Of a DNA stretch of 64,000 nucleotides, positions 36,201 through 47,456 are shown in pieces. The notes beneath the pieces are model-generated. The model was not told the DNA's origin and made no database searches. It saw only the letters and a list, made by a program, of their open reading frames with translations. The translations under genes and the position numbers were made by a program. The stretch's first letter is position 1. Every line of letters starts with the position of its first letter. This stretch comes from Nepenthes gracilis (taxonomy: Eukaryota; Streptophyta; Magnoliopsida; Caryophyllales; Nepenthaceae): assembly GCA_033239525.1 (NCBI GenBank), contig BSYO01000016.1, forward strand, positions 5,839,045 through 5,903,044, given 5' to 3'.

Positions 36201-37580
36201 ATCTTACCTTCAAATTCAACCGGAGATTGTTAGTGAAGTTAAGAAGATGTAAGTCAATGATCAATTCCTTATGAAAATTGCAAGCGACTTGAGTAAGGAA
36301 TCTCGAGCTGAATTCAGCGTCTGAACGGACGGAGTATTGCGATTTAGAGATCGGTTATGCGTGCCCAATGATAAGGAGTTGAAGGAGAAAATTCTAAAGG
36401 AAGCTCATCGGTCTAAATATACCATCCACCCTAGAACAAACAAAATGTATCAAGACTTAAAGAAAACGTTCTGGTGGAGGAACAAGAAGACGGACATTAT
36501 GGCCTATGTGGAGAAATGCCTCGTATGTCAACAAGTGAAGGCTGAAAGGAGAAAACCGTCCGGGTTATCATAACCAATGCCGATCCCAAGTTGGAAATGG
36601 GAAGATATTGCTATGGATTTTGTGTCGGGTTTGCCAAGGCTCCTAGAAATCATGATACCGTTTGGGTTATTGTTGACCAGCTGACAAAATCAGCCCACTT
36701 CTTGGCAATCAGGACAACCTATTCATGTGATAAGCTGGCACAGCTTTATGTGAACAAAATCGTGAGACTACACGGAATTCCTGCTTCCATCGTGTTGGAT
36801 CGGGACCCCCGTTTTGTCTCAAGGTTTTGGAAGAGTTTGCATAAGGAACTGGGGACTGAATTAAAATTCAGTACTGCTTATCACCCCGAGACTGATGGCC
36901 AGTCTAGCGTACCATCCAAATTCTTAAGAATATGCTGAGAGTTTCGGTGTTGGAAATGAAGGGAAAATGGGATACTTACCTGGCACTTGCAGAATTTGTT
37001 TATAATAATAGCTATCAGGCAAATATCGGTATGGCACCTTTTTGAAGCCTTGTATGAAAGGAAATGCAGATCACCGATTCACTGGGAGGAGACTAGAGAT
37101 AAGAGAATCTTGGGTCCAAAAATCGTAAAAAAATGACGGAGAAAATCAGACTGATCCATGACAATTTAAAGGTCGCTCAGAGTAGGCAGAAGAGTTATGC
37201 AGACAAAAGGAGGAAAGACTTAAGTTTTGAGGTCGAAGATTTTGTCTTTCTAAAGGTCTCACCGTCCAAGGGAACGTCACAGTTTGGAATGAAGGGTAAG
37301 CTGAAGCCACGATTTATTGGCCATTTTGAGATATTAGAACGGATCGAAAAAGTTGCTTACAGATTAGCACTGCCACCAAGTTTGTCAGAAGTGAATGACG
37401 TATTCCACATATCCATGCTCCGGAAATATGTTTACGACCCTACTCATGTGATTGAATTCGAAACTTTAGAGGTCAATAAGGATTTATCCTACGTCGAGGA
37501 GCCACTACAAATTCTCGACTGGAAAGAGCAAAGATTGCAAACAAAGACGGTCTCTCTGGTGAAGGCGCTTTGGAGGACTC
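33242..37580 (+). pseudogene. C2 gag-pol
   Basis: Same order as C1 but without the L3 insertion. The start codon position reads ATC at 33242. TGA at 33584 replaces a Trp of gag. From 33611 a 515-codon frame spans the gag C-terminus, zinc knuckle ([14 protein letters not shown]), protease and the first part of reverse transcriptase. The protease motif is [12 protein letters not shown], so the Gly of Asp-Ser-Gly is lost. Reverse transcriptase has VVYRELNKI instead of the usual VDYRE and stops at 35156 and 35198, but keeps [10 protein letters not shown]. RNase H has TAG at 35804, a frame change near 35935 and TGA at 36013. The integrase HHCC (36337-36573), core (36591-36938) and C-terminal part (37133-37580) follow in different frames. 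An L1-like element cuts it at 37580. Confidence 0.9.
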
Positions 37581-39087
37581 TTTTTTTTTATAAGTAAGTA
37601 TTTTAGATTAATTGGAGAAAAAATTACACAGACTATGTATTAATTCTAAGTATTTTGACTTGGAGATAATGCATAAAGCGCTAGAGCATACCCTGAGCAG
37701 TTAGTACTTCAAAATACACACAAAAATAATGACACACAACACAAGGTCTAACAACCAGTGGGCATCATATCCAAAAATCAGTAAACCAGCAGAGCAATTG
37801 GCGCTCAGCACATCCAGTGGGCATCATCACAGATCCTCCGAGCTGAAGTGAAAAAGCAGAACTTCAATAGCTACATTGTGCCAGCCAGCAAGGGCCTCAG
37901 CAAGTAAACACTATCAACTAATGTCAATCAGCATGGCAGCTTCCACCACCACAGCACAGCCCCTTCAGCAGCCATCCGGCAACTGATTCAACCAAACAGA
38001 GGTGGGGCAGATCACACATCAACATCTGTCCACAAACCAGGCAATACTGCTGCGCCAAAGGCCCGAGCAATTCTGCACCAGCAAAGAACCTGGCAGCAAA
38101 AATCTCCACAGGCAGAATACCAGCATTATCCTAAGCTTAACCGAAATTCGGATCTAGAGAACGTCAGAGCCTATACAGCATAAGGATAACAGTGTAGCCC
38201 AGTTTAGATCATCACACAAATAGCAGCATCAACCCCAGGTGCACTGCCATCAAGGGACAACACACAACATAAGGAGCCATCCACCATTCCTTCCAGCAGC
38301 AGCAGATTCTGCAAACCAGCCGCCAAACAGGGAGAACAACATCAGCTAGCAATAGGCCAGCCAACACACACAAGGCAGCAAACCTGCCATCATCATTGGG
38401 CCCCATCTCAACATTCAGGAACAGCATATGGGTACCAGATCCAATCGGCATTTGGGCAGCAACCCCAACTAGGCATTCGATATCAACTAATGGCCACAAC
38501 AGCCATCACTTGCATCAACCAAAGGAGCAAAGTAGCTGCCCCTAGGACCACATCATACACTAGACCTTCCAAAACGACTGCTGGTAGCCAGCAACAGCAC
38601 CGATACAAAATGGAGTCCAAACTATAGCTAGACTCAGCATTAGAAGCCATGACATTCATTCTAGCCTTTCAAAAGGAATGAAAGTCAACAAGGAGCTGCC
38701 ACAGCATTCAGCAGAACAGAGGAAAGCTCCTCAAGCAGCAACCCACACCAGAAGAAAATGCTCCTCTGATAGCTACAAACAGAAGGGACTCCACCTTATC
38801 CAAAAGATCACTTGCAGTCAAATAGTCCCAAGCCAGAGTGCACGGGTAACCCCCAAATCGTCCAAATGGAAGGAACCCAAAGACAGAGGATTATCGAAGC
38901 CGGCAGCACAGGACCCATCTCAAGTAGCAGTTCAAGGAACACCACTTCAGAAGGATCATCAGTGTCTAAACAAGGCCTCGTCCAGCTCTTCAGCAACCGA
39001 GCAAAGAAATCCCAAACCAGAGCGGCACCGGCACCCCCCAACCAGTCCAACCGGAAGGAACACACAGGCAGAGGGCTTCAGAGCCAG
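37581..39087 (-). mobile_element. Antisense L1-like non-autonomous insertion (copy L4)
   Basis: Target duplication GCTTTGGAGGACTC (37567-37580) and GCTTTGGAGGAATC (39088-39101), 14 bp with one difference. The left end carries a T-run, TAAGTAAG and the family hairpin at 37634-37675. An internal segment with CCCCCAAATCGTCCAAATGG near 38850 recurs in diverged form near 39035. No reverse transcriptase or ORF1 motif seen in the 1507 bp. Confidence 0.83.
37634..37675 (-). other. 3' hairpin of L4
   Basis: TATGTATTAATTCTAAGT faces ACTTGGAGATAATGCATA around a 6-base loop. Several pairs are wobble or lost, the weakest of the five. Confidence 0.6.
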
Positions 39088-39101
39088 GCTTTGGAGGAAT
39101 C

Positions 39102-39172
39102 ACTCACCCGAAGAAGTTATTCGGGAGCGAGAAGAACAAATTCGGAGCAAGTATCCCCATTTGTTTGTTTAA
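39102..39172 (+). pseudogene. C2 pol C-terminal end
   Basis: After the L4 duplication the frame reads on through EEVIREREEQIRSKYPHLFV and stops at 39172. With 33242-37580 it makes up the whole second pol. Confidence 0.88.
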
Positions 39173-40204
39173 GGTATGTAACTTCATTCAAATTTTGAGG
39201 ATAAAATTTCTTTAGTATGGGAGAATTGTGAGGTCCAAAAAATTAAGAGGCTCAAGGTTAGAGTTGAAAATGTTCACCGGTCTTCAATGAAAGAAATAAA
39301 ACGTGACAAGAGAAATGGCTTAATTACAATAAGGAGCATTGACCGAAAGGTTGACCTGAATAAATTAATGGCAACTAAAGCCAGAAGCCAGCATTACTAT
39401 TTAGTTAGAATCCAACTAAGTATCGACTAAATGGAGTAAGTAAACTACCTCGTTACAGTCTGAGGAGGAGTACTCGAGTAAGTAAACTAACTTATTTACT
39501 CCCACCTACCCTCTGAAAAGAGGTACCGAAGTAAGTGACTTACCCATCTTACTCCACCTAACCCCTCCTATATAAATACTCAGTTTCGATCAAGGAAGTT
39601 GGCACGAGCAACCATCGAGAAGAACAGTAAGGAGTAGAGGAGAGAAAGCTTCCAGTCGGTAAGAGTGGGCAAACGGTTATCCGGCAAGTGTACTTCGGAC
39701 GTTACTCTTTCTGTTTTTAAGAATATTGCAAGTGTATACTCTCTTCTTAACTTTTGGTCGTCTTATGAAAATTACGAGTGTACTTCGGATGATACTCTTT
39801 TTTTAATTCTAGTTGTACCCAGTTTTAAAAAGTTCATGCTTAAAGGACTTCCATTTCTAAGTTCCAACTTTAAGAAAAACTACAAGTGTTTCCCTTCAGA
39901 TCTAAATTAAATGCTTACCGATTTCCATCTAAATCCTGTTTCTAAGTTCATACTCATATTCATGGTTAATGCATGTTTTCAGTTCCGAACTAGAGTTATA
40001 GATTTGGAAACCAGCCTTCAATGTAATTAAACTCAGTTTTTCCATGTAAATTGAACTCGATTTTTTGGTGAAGCATTAAACCGGCCTTGCATGTAATTGA
40101 ACTAGGTCTTGCATGTAATTGAACTCGGTCTTGCATGTTGAAATCGAAAACCAGCCCTTGCATGTTTGAAATCGGAACCTGCTTGCATGTTGAAATCAGA
40201 ACCG

Positions 40205-40870
40205 GCCTTTGCATGAAATCAAGTTCGGCCCTTGCATGAAATCAAGTTCGGCCCTTTGCACAAAATCAAGTTCGGCTCTTGACATGAAATCAAGTTCAAC
40301 CCTTGGCATGAAATCAAGTTTGGCCCTTTGCATGAAATCAAGTTCGGCCCTTTGCATGAAATCAAGTTTGGCACTTTGCAAAAAATCAAGTTCGGCCCTT
40401 TGCATAAAATCAAGTTCTGCCCTTTGCACAAAATCAAGTTCGGCCCTTTGCATGAAATCAACTTCGTCCCCTACATCAAATCAAGTTCGGCCCTTTGCAT
40501 AAAATCAAGTTTGCATTAAATTAAGTTTGGCCCTTTGCATGAAATCAGGTTTGGCCCTTTGCATGAAATCAAGTTCGGCCCTTTGCACAAAATCAAGTTC
40601 TACCATTTGCATAAAATCAAATTTAGCCCTTTCCACAAAATCAAGTTCGGCCCTTTGCATAAAATCAAGTTCTGCCCTTTGCACAAAATCAAGTTTGTCC
40701 CTTTGCATAGAATTAAGTTCGGCCCTTGGCATGAAATCAAGTTTGGCCCTTTTTATGAAATCAAGTTCGGCCCTTGGCATGAAATCAAGTTCGGCCCTTG
40801 CATGAAATCAAGTTCGACCCTTTGCATAAAATCAAGTTCGGCCCTCTGCATGAAATCAAGTTCGGCCCCT
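40205..40870 (+). repeat. 24-bp tandem array in C3 LTR
   Basis: About 27 units; same consensus as C1 and C2, with its own order of variants and a short interruption near 40505-40525. Confidence 0.92.
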
Positions 40871-41129
40871 TTGCATGATGAAATCGAAACCGGCCCCTTT
40901 GCATGATGAAATCGAAAATGGCCTCAAGTGTATTTCGAAACCGAAAATTTGGCCCATGAAGTTGAAACCGGCCTTAGAACAAATTTGAAACCGGCATTTG
41001 TAAAATAACTTTGAAACCGACTCGTGATGAACAAAGAAAATGTGAATCAACTTTATAATAAAACAAATAAGTTCAGACATTAGCCTTAGGAGACACGGTA
41101 CTCCAGCATGTCTTAGGACCTTAAGGTGA

Positions 41130-41298
41130 TAATCGAGGATAACTGAAGTGAGAGCCGTCCTCGGAGCTTTGTACAAGGAGGTAGTCATAGCAGTGCTCGG
41201 GGCTTTGTACAATGAGGAAGTGAGAGCCGTCCTCGGGGCTTTGTACAAGGAGGTATTGCGATGATTATGAGGAGATGTGCACAACCTATCATTGATTA
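41130..41298 (+). promoter_or_regulatory. Conserved LTR module (C3)
   Basis: Arms TAATCGAGGATA (41130-41141) and TATCATTGATTA (41287-41298), with three CTCGGGGCTTTGTACAAGG-type units between. Confidence 0.65.
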
Positions 41299-41906
41299 AA
41301 GCCCCCCTTCCATTATGCAATAACTAAAAGAAGCTAAATTTATGATCTGCATTGTGTTATGCCCAAATATTATTTGTTCTGACTTTTTGATTTGCTTTTG
41401 TTCGGCCAAATGCTATGTATATATATGATGTCTGATTTCCTGCATTAACTGTCCTAAGTGTTTTGCATGATTTCGGCCAAATGATATTCTGTATATATAT
41501 CTATAACTGTTGACAACACGAACGTTTTATGAAAAATCTGCATGTACCTTGTTGAGCTCCGACTCACTGTTTTCTGTTCCCCCCCTCAGATGGAAATTTA
41601 GAATTTGTACCAGACGAGACAGAGTGATCAAAGCCGACCTGAAGGATTCGTAAGGATTCAGGAGCACCTTTTTGACGATCGCAACGGAGAGTCAATTAGT
41701 GTAATGAATTGTTAGACTCCATAAACTTTTGTAATTAGACATTTGTGCATATTCGGAAATGAATGTTATGGAATGAATATGAATGTTTTCGTAAGATGTT
41801 AGATTGGCTTCCACTATGCGGTTTATGATTAAAATATATGGGTCCTAGATAGCATCTGTGATCCTGTGTTACGAATTACGGAATTAAAAAAATCTGTTCC
41901 GCCACA

Positions 41907-42118
41907 TTACACCTTTAAAGAACCCCACAGATTCACCACTGATGTTAATGGAGAAGGAGGTAGTCATGATGCACTGGTGAATCCAAGAGACAATTTGCTA
42001 CAAGTATCCCACCAGCTCCAACGTCGCAATAAGAAAATTCCACTTAATGGAGTCATATGCTTATCAGATATCATGATACTTCCATCCTTTGCAATATCCC
42101 TTTTAATGATTGGTTAGT
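41907..42118 (-). pseudogene. LINE reverse transcriptase fragment, part 2
   Basis: On the minus strand this reads, with one stop, TPLSGIFLLRRWSWWDTCSK and on to SVVNLWGSLKG, the run that precedes the GLRQGDPLSP motif in L1-type reverse transcriptases. That motif is found at 12061-12122, so the C composite inserted inside an already decaying LINE. Beyond about 42118 the sequence changes to a Tat/Ogre-type element. Confidence 0.75.
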
Positions 42119-42124
42119 CAAGAT

Positions 42125-44928
42125 AACGATCTTATTGGTATGAAAATATGGCCAGAGTTTTCTTGCTGCATAAATCAAGGCTAGTGCTACTCTCACGGCA
42201 TGAGAATACCGAGTCTCTATATCTATTACGATCTTATTGACGTAATATACTAATTATTTTATGCCAGCCTCCTCCATAACCAAAACTAAGCTTAGTGCAA
42301 CATCTGAAATAGCCAAGTAGAGATACAATTTCTCGCCTTTCCTAAGATAAGTTAAAAGAGGTAGATTTACCTGATACTCTTTTAACTTAAGGAATGCTCG
42401 TTGACATTCCTCTATTAACAGGAATCCATTATTCTCGGCCTCCTTAAATCCTTGTAGATGGGCAAATACTTATTGGTAAATTTTGCTAAGAATCTGCACA
42501 GGGTGGCGAGTGTTCCTATTAATCTCTAAATCTCTTTCAAAGATTGGGGCATTTTTATATCCATAATAGCTTTGATCTTATTCGAATTGGCCACAATTGT
42601 TCTGTGTAAAACAATAAAGCCAATGAACTTTCCAGACATTACTACAGACACGCATTTTGTAGGATTCAATTTTATTTGATGTGTTCAAAGTACCTCAAAG
42701 GGTTCAGTTAAGTTGTGAGGTCATGGACTTTATTTTTTAAGTGTAGGATAAAGGTCACTGCCTTAAAAACTACTAAGCAAGGTCAGTCTAAAATTATATT
42801 AGAGACCAAGGATATGTTCAACACTTGGAACATTAGCATTTGTGAAGCAATTTTGGATACGTCATCAGCATGACTTCTAGTTGAATGGTTCCCTATACTT
42901 ATAAAAATTCATTGTCTAACCCGTATAAGGAGCCATCGTCCCGTTGCATTTGGTTCTTTCTAAACACTAGCTTAAGAAACACATCAAGATAAAGAATATT
43001 TTAAGAACTTTTATTTATCAACAATGACTTATTTCAATTGGCAGTCAATAACCCCATCTAAAACGAGTCTGGATACAATAAGAGAGTCTGAATAGGAAGT
43101 AATTACATGTGCCATATCATCATTATTGAAACTAATGATATCCTTTCCTACTCTTTTTTTCTACCTCTTGTTGAAGGAAGTCTTTTCAAAGTGATCTAGA
43201 ATATTGTTTCTGGCTGGCTTTGTAGATATCATGTTCACCGCTCTAACAACAATTTGATTTCAAGGTTGTTTGGGTAACTTCATGCTACCATTATTAGTGT
43301 TACTAAAAGCAGATATTAGATTTTTTTTAGATATTTATTGAGGTAACCTTTTTGAATAAGGACCTCAATCTCGTTCTACAGCGTCTAACAATCCTTAATG
43401 CTATGTTTGGAGATCGATGATAGAAATAGTACTTTAATTAGTCCCCTCCCTCCGAATTTTTGACCGATTTATGCTATTTTAGAAAATTTTTACTCTAGAT
43501 ATGTATTAGAATGTTGGTCCCAGTGTCATTCAATGGGGTGAGTTCAGCGGCTTGCATTTTCTTTTTACCATAGGCTTAGTCTTCTATTACTTTCTAGGAT
43601 CACTTGTAGATGAATTGTTGCTATTTCTCTTCTTTCCACTGGTTGACCTTGAATGATGGCATAGTTTGTGCGTTCTATCCATTTTGTTTCATTGGCCTCA
43701 TCTACCACAATATACGCCTGTGTGATAGTTTGGCCCCGAGAAATATTTTGGGTTCCTATTGGAACAAATATTTAAAGAACTCTTCCTATTAAATGGTGGC
43801 CATGAATGAATTCAGTTTCACATCATCGGTAAGTTTAGATATGTCTCGAGTTTCAATATTAAATCGGGTCAAGAAATATTTCAGACTTTCACTTGGACTT
43901 TGTCGCATTCTAGCAAGGTGCCATGCTTGTTTCTTTGCCCTTTGTTTGGAGATGAATTGAGACAAGAATTAATCAATCAACTTCTAGAAGGATTGAATAG
44001 AATTTGGTGCCAGCTAGCAGAACTAAATTCAAACATCTTTTTTAAGAGTCAAAGGGAGGTATAAACATAACAAGGGGTTCTCCACACCTTTGAACCCCAA
44101 CAACATTTAGAAATGATCTAGGCAATCTATTGGATTAGTGCTCTCATTGTAGGGCTCTAACATTAGCATTTTAAATTTATGAGGAAGTCAATGTTTTTTA
44201 ATATTCCTTGTGAATAGCATTTAACCCAATTTAGTTGACTATCTAATTGTGCTTCCTTAAAAGAGTTATTATTTGATCATTTTTATTCTCTCTTCAACCT
44301 CAATTATGGACATGATCCTCTTTGCATTGAAGAACATCCTCAATTTTGAGTGGTTGGTTGATATGCGAGGCAACATATCATGGATGGTCACCCTGAATCC
44401 TTAGTGTTTCATGGATTACATCGCTTGGGACTTTCCTCCTTAACCTCAAAGTTAAGTCAACCTTTGTGTTAGGATGGGTTTTTTCGAAGGAAGGCTTCTT
44501 GTCCCTCCTAGATTTGTGATAGTTGTGGCATCCCTTTGGACATAGGCTTTCTTCCCTTGTTCCCCATCTTGGAGACTGATACTTGATAGTTGGGTGTCGG
44601 TACTCCAAATGTGTAACCCTCTAACTTGTCCCATAGGAACTTAAACATTCTCGACATGCTATCGAACACTGCAACCAAGGACTCAACTTTTATGTTCATC
44701 GATTATCTAACATCCTCATAGCTACCCTCAATGGGGTCATAGACGCTAGACGTGATATCCTTGGGCAGGAGACTTGTTTGACCATGAGTTCTAGTATTCA
44801 ACGTGTTTGCTTCTTAAAAGGAGGTGAGTTAAGCTCTTTGGAGATTTAGGTTTGTGGTTAGAACATATAGCTTAACTATATTCCCATGGATGGCTTAACC
44901 ACATCTCACAGCTGATGCCAATGATACA
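42125..44928 (-). pseudogene. Tat/Ogre-type Ty3/gypsy remnant
   Basis: Read on the minus strand. RNase H near 42150-42440: ECQRAFLKLKEYQVNLPLL, then LYLYLAISDVALSLVLVMEE and ETRYSRAVRVALALIYAARK, typical of the Tat/Athila branch. Before it, near 42440-42660, comes the end of reverse transcriptase (SGKFIGFIVLHRTI, IKAIMDIK). Near 42700-43180 is a protease-like region with VITSYSDSLIVSRLVLDGVI and FKAVTFILHLKNKV. The catalytic part of reverse transcriptase is missing between them. From 43350 to 44720 are gag-like pieces. All have many stops and frame changes. Integrase is not seen. Confidence 0.7.
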
Positions 44929-45231
44929 TTCCTTGGACTTGAGTTATTGCATGAATTAGAGAGTTGGGTAAAACTTTTGATTGATTTAAGAGGTTGTAGG
45001 TCTGATCTTTGTAACTAGAATTCCTTATCCTATACACTACAACAACTTAATAAGAAGTTAGAGGTATATGAGACTTGCTCCCTAATATATTTTTCAATAC
45101 TCAATTTAGTAATTTTTCTTGGGAAAATAGAAAGACGTAGAAAGAAATAAATAAATAAGAAGGAAAGGAGATGAGTGTTGAGTTATTGTGAGTATGGAAG
45201 GTTGAGCTCCATTTAGATTGTACTTACTATA
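44929..45231 (-). mobile_element. LTR remnant of the Tat/Ogre-type element, left part
   Basis: TGATACATTCC at 44929 could be an LTR end: just outside it, ATTGGCATCAGC on the minus strand resembles a primer site. The sequence stops at CTATA (45227-45231), where E1 is inserted, and seems to resume at 54666. Assignment rests on position. Confidence 0.45.
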
Positions 45232-46289
45232 TGTGATGCAATGGGTCCTAATTTTCATAGGATCCTCCGTCAGACAGGTTCAGAACAGAAATCCTAAATT
45301 TACATCAATAATTTCTGTGAAAATTTTGACAGAATTTTGTCTAAAATTGGACGAAAATCTAAATATATAACCTGCATATTTAATAACCTGTACAATACAA
45401 ATCCATACAAAATAGCCTATCTAAACATACAATTAACCAAATATCATAATCCACATCCTACAATACACATTCACAGGATCTCAAGCGTCATCCATGGCTT
45501 TAGATCAATTATTCTATCTACTATATCAGAACTCATATAAGAGTTGCCATCTAGGACCTGTACAGAAACCAGAAAAAACCTATAGCGGAAGCAACTATGT
45601 AAACCTGCGGAAGAATAATTTCTGTTTCATCACATACATCACATACATTTCATATGTAATATCTATATACACAAGACCCATATACAAAATTCAGCGTTTA
45701 CATTTAAATCGTTTCTTTCGAAGTCTCCAAAATACTTCAGTCTACAAAAATTTTCAGGCTAAACTTCGAATTACTCTCTCTCGTCTGGTATCAGTTCTAT
45801 GGTCTCATCTAGAGGAAAAAACAGTAAATAGTGAGTCGAGGCCTAGCAAGGTACATGCAAGCATACAGTAAAACTTTTATGCAGAATAAAATACAATAAA
45901 ACGGATACAAATGCATGTTAAAGCATAAATGCTATAAGGTGGTGATTCATAGAAATTATATCAAAAATATAATGTAGAAGATTACAGAACTGTCTGAAAC
46001 GGAACAATCAAACTTCAGAAATCAGAATAAACGTAACCAAGCTTTGTTAATAATAAACCGGTAAAACAAAATCTAGAAAGTGAAAATCGGTCTTGATTCT
46101 ATAGCTTATAGAAATTTCCTTTTTCTATCAATATAGGACCCCACCAGTAAACCCTACTAGTAGATGGGACGAATAATCGAGGATAGATTATATTCAATCT
46201 ACACAATCAAAGGTCAGAAATATGAACAGGAGATCCCTTCTTGTGCGATCTTACAGGTGTGCCACCCGAAGGTAGGCTGGGTCCAGAAT
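45232..46289 (-). mobile_element. Solo LTR E1, first segment
   Basis: TGTGATGCAATGGGTCC is the complement of a B/E-type LTR end. E1 runs on in three pieces: 45232-46289, 49690-49717 and 53622-54660, and ends GATCTCACA. Flanks CTATA (45227-45231) and CTATC (54661-54665) fit a target duplication with one change. It carries GCCATCTAGGACCTGTACAG near 45547, shared with E2, and an inverted-module arm at 46174-46185. Confidence 0.8.
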
Positions 46290-47034
46290 TGTGACGGAAC
46301 AGATTTTTTTTCCTCAAAATCTTCCGTCAAGATGGGAACAGGATTAACAAACTAAATTACAAGGCAAGACTTCTGCAGAAATTTTGGCAGAATCTCCTTT
46401 GTAACTGGATGAAAACCCAAAAATATAACCTGCAAGATCAACCATCGCAAGCACACAACCATCGATTATCCACAATTCTTCCTACGACATGCATACACAG
46501 GATCACATGTGCCATCAATGGCATAAACTATAAAAGCGTTAGCTACATTAACAGTTCAATAACGAGATGCCATCTAGGACCTGTACAGTATCCAAAAGTT
46601 TAGAGTGGAAGTTAAACTAATATCCTACAGAAGCATAGTTTTCTTTTTACCATCACATACATCATATGCATTCTATACAAAATTCACATGTGATGAACAT
46701 CCATAGGTACAAGATCAGTTTGCAAAATTACATGTTCAGTCAAGTCTTTACGTCAACAGGCTCTCCTAAAACAGCTCCAAAATGCTTCAGGTCCTCAAAA
46801 GTCTTCAGAAATTTCTTTCGATCACTCTTTCTCGTCAGGTACTAACTCAACTGTCTCATCTGGAGGGAAAAAATAATAAAACAGTGAGTCAGGGCCCAGC
46901 AAGGTACATGCATATGAGCAGTAAAACAGTGATGTAGAACGGTCATATAACTGTGCAGAAACAGAACGGTTAAATAAAGTATAATCTAGGAAACAGAGAA
47001 AGCATACTTTGACGATATTAAACTTTAGAACTCA

Positions 47035-47226
47035 GAAATCGGTAGTCGGTAATCGGTAATCAGTAAATGGTAAACAGTAATCGGTAATCGGTAAATAGAA
47101 AACGGTAAATCAATAGTCGGTATTCAGTAATCGATAAACGGTAAAGAATAATTGATACTCGGTAGATGGTAAACAGTACTCAATAATCGGTAATCAGTAC
47201 GGTAAACGATAACATAACATATCGGT
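47035..47226 (-). repeat. TCGGTAA short tandem array in E2
   Basis: About 25 imperfect 7-8 bp units (TCGGTAA, ACAGTAA, TGGTAAA). E1 has no such array at the same place. Confidence 0.85.
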
Positions 47227-47237
47227 AATAGACCCTG

Positions 47238-47456
47238 CTAGTATACCCTACTAGCTGAGGGGCGAATGATCGAGGATAGATTGTGTTTACTCCACACAAT
47301 CCAAGGCCTATGACTGTAACAGAGGTATCCCATCTCATGGGATCGATACGGTATGCCACCCGAAGGTAGGCCGATAACTATGCTTTCCTCTTGACCGTAA
47401 CGCCCCGAGGAAGGGCGGACCACGTATAACTCCATGGATGGAGTTATCCTCAATTA
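47238..47456 (-). promoter_or_regulatory. Conserved LTR module (E2), inverted
   Basis: CTAGTATACCCTACTAG hairpin (47238-47254), arms TGATCGAGGATA (47267-47278) and TATCCTCAATTA (47445-47456), one CGCCCCGAGGAAGGGCGG unit between, and the self-complementary ATAACTCCATGGATGGAGTTAT at its end (47424-47446). Same order as in A and B, read on the opposite strand. Confidence 0.65.

Larger units (their letters stand above)
39227..41906 (+). mobile_element. C3 LTR, right end of the composite
   Basis: TGTGAGGTCC to TGTTCCGCCACA, 2680 bp, followed by the target duplication TTACA (41907-41911) whose partner precedes C1 at 12118-12122. TATATAAATA at 39569-39578, 24-bp array at about 40205-40870 and module at 41130-41298. 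Confidence 0.93.

Noticed and set aside
44378..44699. Minus-strand frames of 60-76 codons as separate genes
   Set aside because: They are pieces of the decayed gag region of the Tat/Ogre-type element.
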